From: Cherax quadricarinatus
Taxonomy: Eukaryota > Arthropoda > Malacostraca > Decapoda > Parastacidae
DNA length: 64,000 bases
Assembly (NCBI RefSeq): GCF_038502225.1
Contig: NW_027195515.1
Coordinates: 77,501-141,500 of the forward strand
Direction: 5' to 3'
Below, one piece after another: positions 34,439 to 47,021 of the stretch (position 1 is the stretch's first letter; each line of letters opens with the position of its first letter). Under the pieces are notes generated by a model, which saw only the letters and a list, made by a program, of their open reading frames with translations, had not been told where the DNA came from and did not search any database. The position numbers and the translations under genes are program-made.

Positions 34439-35345
34439 TGGTACTGATGTCAGTGTCTGTGGTACTGACTGTGTTACTGGATGTGGTATATGGTACTGAC
34501 TGTGTTAATGGATGTCGTACTATGGTACTGACTGTGTTACTGGATGTGGTACTATGGTACTGACTGTGTGACTGGATGTGGTACTATGGTACTGACTGTG
34601 TGACTGGATGTCGTGCTATGGTACTGTCTGTGTTACTGGATGTGGTACTTTGGTACTGACTGTGTGACTGGATGTCGTGCTATGGTACTGACTGTGTGAC
34701 TGGATGTCGTACTATGGTACTGACTGTGTGACTGGATGTGGTACTATGGTACTGACTGTGTGACTGGATGTCGTGCTATGGTACTGACTGTGTTACTGGG
34801 TGGGGTACTTTGGTACTGACTGTGTGACTGGATGTCGTACTATGGTACTGACTGTGTTACTGGATGTGGTACTTTGGTACTGACTGTGTGACTGGATGTC
34901 GTGCTATGGTACTGACTGTGTGACTGGATGTCGTACTATGGTACTGACTGTGTTACTGGATGTGGTACTATGGTACTGACTGTGTTACTGGATGTGGTAC
35001 TATGGTACTGACTGTGTTACTGGATGTGGTATATGGTACTGACAGTGTACTGGATGTAGTACTATGGTACTGACTGTGTTACTGCATGTGGTACTATGGT
35101 ACGGACTGTGTTGCTGCATGTGGTACTATGATACTGACTGTGTTACTGGATGTGGTGCTATGGTACTGACTGTGTTACTGATTGTGGTACTATGGTACTG
35201 ACTGTGTGACTGGATGTGGTACTATGGTAATGACTGTGTTACTGGATGTGGTACTATGGTACGGACTGTGTTGCTGCATGTGGTACTATGGTACTGACTG
35301 TGTTATTGGTTGTGTTATTATGGTACTGACTGTTACTACATATGT
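34439..35345. repeat. GGTACTATGG satellite, GGATG variant, right part
   Basis: This continues the array of 31842-32520 beyond the LINE, with TCGTGCTATGG and TCGTACTATGG variants alternating in a semi-regular pattern. It grades after about 35330 into a 22-bp family. Confidence 0.94.
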
Positions 35346-38300
35346 TACAGTGGTACTGATTGTCACTGGCTTTGGTATGGAATATCACTGGCTGCGGTAC
35401 TGACTATCACTGGCTGTGGTACTGACTACCACTGGTTGTGGCACTCACTGTCACTGGCTGTGGTACTGACTATCACTGACTGTAGCACTGACTGTCACTG
35501 GCTGTAGTACTGACTACCACTGGTTGTGGTACTGACTGTCACTGGCTGTGGTACTGACTATCACTGACTGTAGTACTGACTGTCACTGGCTGTGGTACTG
35601 ACTGTCACTGGGGGTAGTACTGACTATCAGTGGCTGTGGTACTATCACTGGCTGTGGTACTGACTGTCACTGGCTGTGGTACTGACTATCACTGGCTGTG
35701 GTACTGACTGTCACTGGCGGTGGTATTGACTATCAGTGGCTTTGGTACTATCACTGGCTGTGGTACTGACTGTCACTGGCTGTGATACTGACTATCACTG
35801 GCTGTAGTACTGACTGTCACTGGCTGTAGTACTGACTACCACTGGCTGTGGTACTGAGGTTCACTGGCTGTGGTAGTGACTATCACTGACTGTAGTACTG
35901 ACTGTCACTGGCTGTGGTACTGACTGTCACTGGGGGTAGTACTGACTATCAGTGGCTGTGGTACTATCACTGGCTGTGGTACTGACTGTCACTGGCTGTG
36001 GTACTGACTATCACTGGCTGTGGTACTGACTATCACTGGCTGTGGTACTGACTCTCACTGGCTGTGGTACTATCACTGGTTGTGGTACTGACTGTCACTG
36101 GCTGTGGTACTGACTATCACTGGCTGTGGTACTGACTCTCACTGGCTGTGGTACTATCACTGGTTGTAGTACTGACTGTCACTGGCTGTGGTACTGACTG
36201 TCACTGGCTGTGGTACTGACTCTCACTGGCTGTGGTACTGACTGTCACTGGCTGTGGTACTGACTGTCACTGGCTGTGGTACTGACTATCACTGGCTGTG
36301 ATATTGACTGTCACTGACTATGGTACTGACTGTCACTGGCTGTCTTACTGACTATCACTGGCTGTGGTGCTGACTGTGACTGACTGTGGTACTGACTATC
36401 ACTGGCTGTGGTACTGTCACTAGCTGTGGTACTGACTGTCACTGGCTGTGGTACTATCATTGGCTGTGGTACTGACTGACACTGGCTGTGGTACTGCCTA
36501 TCACTGGCTGTGGTACTGACCATTACTGGCTCTGGTACTGACTGTTACTGGCTGTGGCACTAACTGTCACTGGCTGTGGTACTGACTGTCACTGGCTGTC
36601 TTACTGGCTATCATTGGCTGTGATGTTGACTGTCACTGGCTGTGGTACTGTCACTGGCTGTGGTACTGTCACTGGCTGCGGTACTGTCACTGGCTGTGGT
36701 ACTGTCACTGGCTGCGGTACTGTCACTGGCTGTGGAACTGACTGTGACTGGCTGTGGTACTGACTTTCACTGGCTGTGGTACTGTCACTAGCTGTGGTAC
36801 TGACTGTCACTGGCTGTGGCACTGACTGTCACTGGCTGTGGTACTGATGTCAGTGTCTGTGGCACTGCCTGTCACTGACTGTTGTACTGATTATCAGTGA
36901 CCGTAGTACTGACTGTCACTTGCTGTGGTAGTGGCTATCACTGGCTGTGGTACTGTCACTAGCTGTGGTACTGACTGTCACTGGCTGTGGCACTGACTTC
37001 ACTGGCTGTGGTACTGATGTCAGTGTCTGTGGCACTGACTGCCCCTGACTGTGGTACTGATTATCACTGACTGTAGTACTGACTGTCACTGGCTGTGGTA
37101 CTGACTATCACTGGCTGTGGTACCGACTGTCACTGGTTGTGGTACTGACTGTCACTGTCTCTGGTACTGACTGTCACTGGCTGTCTTACTGACTATCACT
37201 GGCTGTGGTGCTGCTGTCACTGGCTGTGGTCCTATCACTGGCTGTGGTGCTGCTGTCACTGGCTGTGGTCCTATCACTCGCTCTGGTACTGCCACTGGCT
37301 GTGGTACTGATTGTCACTGGCTGTGTTACTGACTGTCACTGGCTGTGGTACTGACTACCACTGGCTGTGCTACTGACTGTCACTGTCTGTGGTACTGACA
37401 GTCACTAGCTGTGGTACTGACTGTCACTGGCTGTGGTACTGACTGTCACTGGCTGTACTGCTGACTGTCACTGGCTGTGGTACTGAGTGTCACTGGCTGT
37501 GATACTGACTGTCACTGGCTGTGGTACTGACTGTCACTGGCTCTTGCATTGACTGTCACTGACTGTGGTACTGACTGTCACTGGCTGTTGTACTGACTGT
37601 CACTGACTGTGGTACTGACTGTCACTGGCTGTTGTACTGACTGTCACTGACTGTGGTACTGACTGTCACTGGCTGTTGTACTGACTGTCACTGACTGTGG
37701 TACTGACTGTCACTGGCTGTGGTACTGACTGTCACTGGCTGTGATACTGACTGTCACTGGCTGTGGTACTGACTGTCACTGGCTCTTGTACTGACTGTCA
37801 CTGACTGTGGTACTGACTGTCACTGGCTGTGGTACTGACTGTCACTGGCTGTGCTACTGACTGTCACTGGCTGTGGTGCTGACTGTCACTGGCTGTGGTA
37901 CTGACTGTCACTGGCTGTGATACTGACTGTCACTGGCTGTGGTACTGACTGTCACTGGCTCTTGTATTGACTGTCACTGACTGTGGTACTGACTGTCACT
38001 GGCTGTGGTACTGACTGTCACTGGCTGTGCTACTGACTGTCACTGGCTGTGGTACTGACTGTCACTGGCTGTGGTACTGACTGTCACTGGCTGTGATACT
38101 GACTGTCACTGGCTGTGGTACTGACTGTCACTGGCTTTTATATTGACTGTCACTGGCTGTGGTACTGACTGTCACTGGCTTTTATATTGACTGTCACTGA
38201 CTGTGGTACTGACTGTCACTGGCTGTTGTACTGACTGTCACTGACTGTGGTACTGACTGTCACTGGCTGTTGTACTGACTGTCACTGACTGTGGTACTGA

Positions 38301-38900
38301 CTGTCACTGGCTGTAGTACTGACTGTCACTGACTGTGGTACTGATTGTCACAGGCTGTGGTACTGACTGTCACTGGCTGTGATACTGACTGTCACTGGCT
38401 GTGTTACTGACTGTCACTGGCTCTTGTATTGACTGTCACTGACTGTGGTACTGACTGTCACTGGCTGTAGTACTGACTGTCACTGACTGTGGTACTGACT
38501 GTCACTGGCTGTAGTACTGACTGTCACTGACTGTGGTACTGACTGTCACTGGCTGTAGTACTGACTGCCACTGACTGTGGTACTGACTGTCACTGGCTGT
38601 TGTACTGACTGTCACTGACTGTGGTACTGGCTGTCACTGGCTGTTGTACTGACTGTCGCTGACTGTGGTACTGACAGTCACTGGCTGTAGTACTGACAGT
38701 CACTGGCTGTTGTACTGACTGTCGCTGACTGTGGTACTGACTGTCGCTGACTGTGGTACTGACAGTCACTGGCTGTAGTACTGACAGTCACTGGCTGTTG
38801 TACTGACTGTCGCTGACTGTTGTACTGACAGTCACTGGCTGTAGTACTGACAGTCACTGGCTGTTGTACTGACTGTCGCTGACTGTGGTACTGACTGTCA
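35346..38900. repeat. 22-bp satellite, diverse zone
   Basis: The monomer is TGTCACTGGCTGTGGTACTGAC with many variants (TATCACTGG, GTAGTACTG, shortened units). It shares GTGGTACTGAC with the 32-bp satellite to its left and seems to derive from it by loss of the TATGGTACTG segment. Confidence 0.94.
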
Positions 38901-41900
38901 CTGGCTGTTGTACTGACTGTCACTGGCTGTTGTACTGACTGTCACTGACTGTTGTACTGACTGTCACTGGCTGTTGTACTGACTGTCACTGACTGTTGTA
39001 CTGACTGTCACTGGCTGTTGTACTGACTGTCACTGGCTGTTGTACTGACTGTCACTGGCTGTTGTACTGACTGTCACTGGCTGTTGTACTGACTGTCACT
39101 GGCTGTTGTACTGACTGTCACTGACTGTTTTACTGACTGTCACTGGCTGTTGTACTGACTGTCACTGGCTGTTGTACTGACTGTCACTGGCTGTTGTACT
39201 GACTGTCACTGACTGTTGTACTGACTGTCACTGGCTGTTGTACTGACTGTCACTGACTGTTGTACTGACTGTCACTGGCTGTTGTACTGACTGTCACTGG
39301 CTGTTGTACTGACTGTCACTGGCTGTTGTACTGACTGTCACTGACTGTTGTACTGACTGTCACTGACTGTTGTACTGACTGTCACTGGCTGTTGTACTGA
39401 CTGTCACTGGCTGTTGTACTGACTGTCACTGACTGTTGTACTGACTGTCACTGGCTGTTGTACTGACTGTCACTGGCTGTTGAACTGACTGTCACTGGCT
39501 GTTGTACTGACTGTCACTGGCTGTTGTACTGACTGTCACTGACTGTTGTACTGACTGTCACTGGCTGTTGTACTGACTGTCACTGGCTGTTGTACTGACT
39601 GTCACTGACTGTTGTACTGACTGTCACTGGCTGTTGTACTGACTGTCACTGGCTGTTGTACTGACTGTCACTGGCTGTTGTACTGACTGTCACTGACTGT
39701 TGTACTGACTGTCACTGGCTGTTGTACTGACTGTCACTGACTGTTGTACTGACTGTCACTGGCTGTTGTACTGACTGTCACTGGCTGTTGTACTGACTGT
39801 CACTGGCTGTTGTACTGACTGTCACTGACTGTTGTACTGACTGTCACTGACTGTTGTACTGACTGTCACTGGCTGTTGTACTGACTGTCACTGGCTGTTG
39901 TACTGACTGTCACTGACTGTTGTACTGACTGTCACTGGCTGTTGTACTGACTGTCACTGGCTGTTGTACTGACTGTCACTGGCTGTTGTACTGACTGTTG
40001 TACTGACTGTCACTGACTGTTGTACTGACTGTCACTGGCTGTTGTACTGACTGTCACTGACTGTTGTACTGACTGTCACTGGCTGTTGTACTGACTGTCA
40101 CTGGCTGTTGTACTGACTGTCACTGGCTGTTGTACTGACTGTCACTGGCTGTTGTACTGACTGTCGCTGACTGTGGTACTGACTGTCACTGGCTGTTGTA
40201 CTGACTGTCACTTACTGTTGTACTGACTGTCACTGACTGTTGTACTGACTGTCACTGGCTGTTGTACTGACTGTCACTGGCTGTTGTACTGACTGTCGCT
40301 GACTGTGGTACTGACTGTCACTGGCTGTTGTACTGACTGTCACTTACTGTTGTACTGACTGTCACTTACTGTTGTACTGACTGTCACTGACTGTTGTACT
40401 GACTGTCACTGGCTGTTGTACTGACTGTCACTGACTGTTGTACTGACTGTCACTGGCTGTTGTACTGACTGTCACTGGCTGTTGTACTGACTGTCACTGG
40501 CTGTTGTACTGACTGTCACTGGCTGTTGTACTGACTGTCGCTGACTGTGGTACTGACTGTCACTGGCTGTTGTACTGACTGTCACTTACTGTTGTACTGA
40601 CTGTCACTGACTGTTGTACTGACTGTCGCTGACTGTGGTACTGAAAGTCACTGGCTGTTGTACTGACTGTCACTGACTGTTGTACTGACTGTCACTGGCT
40701 GTTGTACTGACTGTCACTGGCTGTTGTACTGACTGTCACTGACTGTTGTACTGACTGTCACTGGCTGTTGTACTGACTGTCACTGGCTGTTGAACTGACT
40801 GTCACTGGCTGTTGTACTGACTGTCACTGGCTGTTGTACTGACTGTCACTGACTGTTGTACTGACTGTCACTGGCTGTTGTACTGACTGTCACTGGCTGT
40901 TGTACTGACTGTCACTGACTGTTGTACTGACTGTCACTGGCTGTTGTACTGACTGTCACTGGCTGTTGTACTGACTGTCACTGGCTGTTGTACTGACTGT
41001 CACTGGCTGTTGTACTGACTGTCACTGACTGTTGTACTGACTGTCACTGGCTGTTGTACTGACTGTCACTGGCTGTTGTACTGACTGTCACTGGCTGTTG
41101 TACTGACTGTCACTGACTGTTGTACTGACTGTCACTGGCTGTTGTACTGACTGTCACTGACTGTTGTACTGACTGTCACTGACTGTTGTACTGACTGTCA
41201 CTGGCTGTTGTACTGACTGTCACTGGCTGTTGTACTGACTGTCACTGACTGTTGTACTGACTGTCACTGGCTGTTGTACTGACTGTCACTGGCTGTTGTA
41301 CTGACTGTCACTGGCTGTTGTACTGACTGTTGTACTGACTGTCACTGACTGTTGTACTGACTGTCACTGGCTGTTGTACTGACTGTCACTGACTGTTGTA
41401 CTGACTGTCACTGGCTGTTGTACTGACTGTCACTGGCTGTTGTACTGACTGTCACTGGCTGTTGTACTGACTGTCACTGGCTGTTGTACTGACTGTCGCT
41501 GACTGTGGTACTGACTGTCACTGGCTGTTGTACTGACTGTCACTTACTGTTGTACTGACTGTCACTGACTGTTGTACTGACTGTCACTGGCTGTTGTACT
41601 GACTGTCACTGGCTGTTGTACTGACTGTCGCTGACTGTGGTACTGACTGTCACTGGCTGTTGTACTGACTGTCACTTACTGTTGTACTGACTGTCACTTA
41701 CTGTTGTACTGACTGTCACTGACTGTTGTACTGACTGTCACTGGCTGTTGTACTGACTGTCACTGACTGTTGTACTGACTGTCACTGGCTGTTGTACTGA
41801 CTGTCACTGGCTGTTGTACTGACTGTCACTGGCTGTTGTACTGACTGTCACTGGCTGTTGTACTGACTGTCGCTGACTGTGGTACTGACTGTCACTGGCT

Positions 41901-44343
41901 GTTGTACTGACTGTCACTGACTGTTGTACTGACTGTCACTGGCTGTTGTACTGACTGTCACTGGCTGTTGTACTGACTGTCGCTGACTGTGGTACTGACT
42001 GTCACTGGCTGTTGTACTGACTGTCACTTACTGTTGTACTGACTGTCACTTACTGTTGTACTGACTGTCACTGACTGTTGTACTGACTGTCACTGGCTGT
42101 TGTACTGACTGTCACTGACTGTTGTACTGACTGTCACTGGCTGTTGTACTGACTGTCACTGGCTGTTGTACTGACTGTCACTGGCTGTTGTACTGACTGT
42201 CACTGGCTGTTGTACTGACTGTCGCTGACTGTGGTACTGACTGTCACTGGCTGTTGTACTGACTGTCACTTACTGTTGTACTGACTGTCACTGACTGTTG
42301 TACTGACTGTCGCTGACTGTGGTACTGAAAGTCACTGGCTGTTGTACTGACTGTCACTGACTGTTGTACTGACTGTCACTGGCTGTTGTACTGACTGTCA
42401 CTGGCTGTTGTACTGACTGTCACTGACTGTTGTACTGACTGTCACTGGCTGTTGTACTGACTGTCACTGGCTGTTGAACTGACTGTCACTGGCTGTTGTA
42501 CTGACTGTCACTGGCTGTTGTACTGACTGTCACTGACTGTTGTACTGACTGTCACTGGCTGTTGTACTGACTGTCACTGGCTGTTGTACTGACTGTCACT
42601 GACTGTTGTACTGACTGTCACTGGCTGTTGTACTGACTGTCACTGGCTGTTGTACTGACTGTCACTGGCTGTTGTACTGACTGTCACTGGCTGTTGTACT
42701 GACTGTCACTGACTGTTGTACTGACTGTCACTGGCTGTTGTACTGACTGTCACTGGCTGTTGTACTGACTGTCACTGGCTGTTGTACTGACTGTCACTGA
42801 CTGTTGTACTGACTGTCACTGGCTGTTGTACTGACTGTCACTGACTGTTGTACTGACTGTCACTGACTGTTGTACTGACTGTCACTGGCTGTTGTACTGA
42901 CTGTCACTGGCTGTTGTACTGACTGTCACTGACTGTTGTACTGACTGTCACTGGCTGTTGTACTGACTGTCACTGGCTGTTGTACTGACTGTCACTGGCT
43001 GTTGTACTGACTGTTGTACTGACTGTCACTGACTGTTGTACTGACTGTCACTGGCTGTTGTACTGACTGTCACTGACTGTTGTACTGACTGTCACTGGCT
43101 GTTGTACTGACTGTCACTGGCTGTTGTACTGACTGTCACTGGCTGTTGTACTGACTGTCACTGGCTGTTGTACTGACTGTCGCTGACTGTGGTACTGACT
43201 GTCACTGGCTGTTGTACTGACTGTCACTTACTGTTGTACTGACTGTCACTGACTGTTGTACTGACTGTCACTGGCTGTTGTACTGACTGTCACTGGCTGT
43301 TGTACTGACTGTCGCTGACTGTGGTACTGACTGTCACTGGCTGTTGTACTGACTGTCACTTACTGTTGTACTGACTGTCACTTACTGTTGTACTGACTGT
43401 CACTGACTGTTGTACTGACTGTCACTGGCTGTTGTACTGACTGTCACTGACTGTTGTACTGACTGTCACTGGCTGTTGAACTGACTGTCACTGACTGTGG
43501 TACTGACTGTCACTGACTGTTGTACTGACTGTCACTGACTGTTGTACTGACTGTCACTGACTGTTGTACTGACTGTCACTGACTGTTGTACTGACTGTCA
43601 CTGACTGTTGTACTGACTGTCACTGACTGTTGTACTGACTGTCACTGACTGTTGTACTGACTGTCACTGACTGTTGTACTGACTGTCACTGGCTGTTGAA
43701 CTGACTGTCACTGACTGTGGTACTGACTGTCACTGACTGTTGTACTGACTGTCACTGACTGTTGTACTGACTGTCACTGACTGTTGTACTGACTGTCACT
43801 GGCTGTTGTACTGACTGTCACTGACTGTTGTACTGACTGTCACTGACTGTTGTACTGACTGTCACTGACTGTTGTACTGACTGTCACTGACTGTTGTACT
43901 GACTGTCACTGACTGTTGTACTGACTGTCACTGACTGTTGTACTGACTGTCACTGGCTGTTGAACTGACTGTCACTGACTGTGGTACTGACTGTCACTGA
44001 CTGTTGTACTGACTGTCACTGACTGTTGTACTGACTGTCACTGACTGTTGTACTGACTGTCACTGGCTGTTGAACTGACTGTCACTGACTGTTGTACTGA
44101 CTGTCACTGACTGTTGTACTGACTGTCACTGACTGTTGTACTGACTGTCACTGACTGTTGTACTGACTGTCACTGACTGTTGTACTGACTGTCACTGACT
44201 GTTGTACTGACTGTCACTGACTGTTGTACTGACTGTCACTGACTGTTGTACTGACTGTCACTGGCTGTTGTACTGACTGTCACTGGCTGTTGAACTGACT
44301 GTCACTGACTGTTGAACTGACTGTCACTGACTGTTGTACTGAC
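38901..44343. repeat. 22-bp satellite, homogenised zone with long duplications
   Basis: About 245 copies of TGTCACTGRCTGTTGTACTGAC are present, with a small set of variants (cgctgactgtgg, cacttactgttg, ctgttgaact). Rare markers recur at a fixed 1,684-bp spacing, showing block duplication. The array ends sharply at 44343. Confidence 0.96.
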
Positions 44344-44416
44344 TGCAGTATTAGATGTGCGATGTGTTATAAAAATTTCCTTCTTACTCTGACAACATTT
44401 CCGTCAAATTCGTTTT
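44344..44416. other. Short unique intron segment
   Basis: The 73 bases lie between two tandem arrays. No feature was recognised. Confidence 0.6.
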
Positions 44417-44761
44417 ACATGGTCTCCGTGAGAATGTTTACATGGTCTCCGTGAGAATGTTTACATGGTCTCCGTGAGAATGTTTACATGGTCTCCGTGA
44501 GAATGTTTACATGGTCTCCGTGAGAATGTTTACATGGTCTCCGTGAGAATGTTTACATGGTCTCCGTGAGAATGTTTACATGGTCTCCGTGAGAATGTTT
44601 ACATGGTCTCCGTGAGAATGTTTACATGGTCTCCGTGAGAATGTTTACATGGTCTCCGTGAGAATGTTTACATGGTCTCCGTGAGAATGTTTACATGGTC
44701 TCCGTGAGAATGTTTACATGGTCTCCGTGAGAATGTTTACATGGTCTCCGTGAGAATGTTT
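44417..44761. repeat. Perfect 23-bp minisatellite, 15 copies
   Basis: The unit is ACATGGTCTCCGTGAGAATGTTT, repeated 15 times (345 bp) with no variant seen. This contrasts with every other minisatellite in the window, so the expansion is very recent, or an assembly artefact is possible. Confidence 0.97.
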
Positions 44762-45973
44762 GCCGTCTCCCGATACTCCCTACAAACTGTGCTTAGTTAG
44801 AATTCTTTGTATGCTTACTACCACTGTCAGTTACATGTATATTTCATACAGGCGTCTCCGGGGACCCAACCAAACATGTTCCCTGCAAATTGACAAGATC
44901 GGCAATAGTATACTTCTTGTTAGTTGGCAAATTTGATGAAAGTATAAATAAAATACGCAATGATAACTGCGAACTGGGCTGGCTTTCTTTTTCATCCGCT
45001 GTTGTGTCCTGACAGGTATTAATTACCAGCTGTCATCCATCAGCTGGAGTGACTCATCGACGCTTGTGGCCTCTTGTGTGGTGCCCACGATGTAGGGAAC
45101 CTAGGAACACTCGGGGTCATCAGATGTCAGTTCTTGACCGACAACCGATCATCTTGACTGGTGATGAATAGGTGACATGAAGCCTTAATGACCCTCGTAT
45201 AGTGGACAGTCTTCAGCCCTCAATCAGAGACATCGGAAGCTCTTTACGACCGTGTTAAATACACAGTGTCAGAATACGGCGGGTGATGGCAGTATTAAAT
45301 TGAGTCGTTGTATTATGGTAAATAATATACCTGGAGTATACCTGGAGAGGGTTTCGGGGGTCAACGCCCCCGCGGCCCGGTCTGTGACCAGGCCTGTGAC
45401 CAAAATAATCCCATGAACGCAGACTGTACTTTACACTGTTTATAACGGTGCAGTCAGTCAAAATCGTATCCATGTCTGTCCGACTATCTGTTAGATTGAC
45501 TAACACTTAAATCTTGGCTGTGACAGTCTTGTATAATAAGGGACCAGGAATAATAAAGAATCAAGTCTTCAGTGACTGCAGGACTGAGACTCCGGGAAGA
45601 TGGACTCTGGATGACATCCTGCCACCTGACTGTACAACAGCGTGATGACCATCAAGAAGTGAGTACTGCTTCATAAGAATGATTAAGACTTCAGAGGAAG
45701 AAGAATTCAGAACATTCAGCCAGTATACACAGTAGACAGAACTCTCCATCCATTAACAATGTTGTACCTCGCACAACCTGGATGGGTTTTAATACGAAGT
45801 TCACCTAGACCAACGTATATTCTATATTTAGTTGCTAATTGAGTTTGAAGTCTATCGACTACAAAAAGGTTACTCTGGCTAACAATGGTTTTAGTTTACG
45901 TTTAAGTACAAGGGTTTCTACCTAATTTTGGGACGCTGAATGTGTGCAGAAAACGAATATCTGGATTAATATA
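44762..45973. other. Unique intron sequence with one decapod repeat fragment
   Basis: The stretch is mostly non-repetitive. At about 45328-45393, tatacctggagagggtttcggggg leads into tcaacgcccccgcggcccgg and tctgtgaccaggcc, which matches a repeat I associate with decapod genomes. No convincing exon was found; one weak candidate is listed under rejected items. Confidence 0.55.
45328..45393. repeat. Decapod-type interspersed repeat fragment
   Basis: The fragment includes GGGGGTCAACGCCCCC, a short inverted repeat, and GCGGCCCGGTCTGTGACCAGG. It is recognised from memory as common in decapod sequence; the family name is not known to me. Confidence 0.5.
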
Positions 45974-46266
45974 AACCAAACTAACCAACCAAACTAACCA
46001 ACCAAACTAACCAACCAAACTAACCAACCAAACTAACCAACCAAACTAACCAACCAAACTAACCAACCAAACTAACCAACCAAACTAACCAACCAAACTA
46101 ACCAACCAAACTAACCAACCAAACTAACCAACCAAACTAACCAACCAAACTAACCAACCAAACTAACCAACCAAACTAACCAACCAAACTAACCAACCAA
46201 ACTAACCAACCAAACTAACCAACCAAACTAACCAACCAAACTAACCAACCAAACTAACCAACCAAA
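45974..46266. repeat. 13-bp minisatellite (AAACTAACCAACC)n
   Basis: About 22 near-perfect 13-bp copies are present. The unit equals the terminal sequence of the neighbouring foldback element D, whose far end carries a single complementary copy (ttggttggttagttt near 46680). Confidence 0.96.
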
Positions 46267-46699
46267 TTAACAACACTGAACCAACAAAAGTAATACAAAG
46301 TACCTCATAAAAACTAACAATGACAAAATTTATTTCACTAAGGCATACATACTGTGCAAGACAATCACAGGGAGAGTTGAATGATAACTCTAGGCCTTTC
46401 ATGTTGCAACCAACACACCATCAGGAGCGTGCAGTGTTGCAGGAATGAGTAGGTTCGAACTCGAACCGTTCCCGTCAATGAATCTGCCTTGACTTCTTGC
46501 TTATTTTTGCAACATTACAAACCCCTGATAATGTTTATTGCAACACGAGAGGACTAGAGCTATAATTCAACTCCCCCTGTGATTGTTTTGCATAGTATAC
46601 TTTACTGAAAAAAAGTTTGTCATTGTTAGTTAATAAGAGCTGGTTTGCATTACGTTTGTTTGTTCAGTGTTGTTAGTTTGGTTGGTTAGTTTAAATTAG
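46250..46699. mobile_element. Foldback element D (imperfect long inverted repeat)
   Basis: The left arm (about 46260-46440) and right arm (about 46506-46699) are imperfect inverted copies. Both contain aacaacactgaac, aactaacaatgacaaa, acaatcacagggrgagttgaat and tgttgcaa. The roughly 65-bp centre is unique. No ORF is present. The divergence between arms suggests an old insertion. It does not carry the GGCGAAACG core of elements A-C. Confidence 0.7.
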
Positions 46700-46814
46700 T
46701 TCAGATGAACATTTTCTGCACATCAACAGTAAATACATCGACGTTTATAAATAATTCAGGTGGAAAACTAATTATAAAATAAATAAGTTTTTAATTTGTC
46801 ATATAAGAGAAATA

Positions 46815-47021
46815 AATGGTATAAAATACCGACACAATGGAAATATAAACACTTAAGGAGCATAATGTGGTCCATTATTGACAACGTTTCGCCCACACAA
46901 TAGACTTTATCAGATAACAAACAGATCTGTTTGTGATTTGATAAAGTCTACTATGTGGGCGAAACGTTGTCAATAAAGGATCACATTATACTCCTTAAGT
47001 GTTTATATTTCCATTGTCATA
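46815..47021. mobile_element. Foldback element C with hammerhead-like arms
   Basis: It begins tggtataaaataccgaca, as in element A. Two arms of about 95 bp (46830-46922 and 46930-47019) are inverted copies joined at CAAACAGATCTGTTTG. Each arm carries GGGCGAAACGTTGTCAATAA. Similar sequences tcatataagaga (before) and tcatatgagagg (after) could be a decayed target duplication. It ends about 145 bp before exon 2. Confidence 0.72.
46932..46985 (+). ncRNA. Degenerate hammerhead-like motif, element C
   Basis: Outer stem I pairs UGUGAU with AUCACA. The core box reads UUGAUAA, stem II pairs UCUAC with GUGGG around UAU, and GAAACGUU gives the closing box and a palindromic ACGU. The inner part of stem I is lost or overlaps the core, so it is probably inactive. 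Confidence 0.35.

Noticed and set aside
7984..44343. Centromere
   Set aside because: Satellite abundance alone is not evidence. The arrays flank probable exons and show no centromeric context that can be read from sequence.
44417..44761. CRISPR-like regular repeats
   Set aside because: Repeats are directly adjacent with no spacers, and the genome is eukaryotic.
44852..44941. Possible extra phase-1 exon between ttcatacag and GTATAA
   Set aside because: Length 90 bp and phase fit, but the donor is weak, the acceptor tract is poor, and the peptide has no domain-like features. It may be a chance frame and needs transcript support.
45974..46266. Telomere-like repeat
   Set aside because: The unit is 13 bp (AAACTAACCAACC), not the arthropod TTAGG, and it lies inside an intron next to a foldback element.
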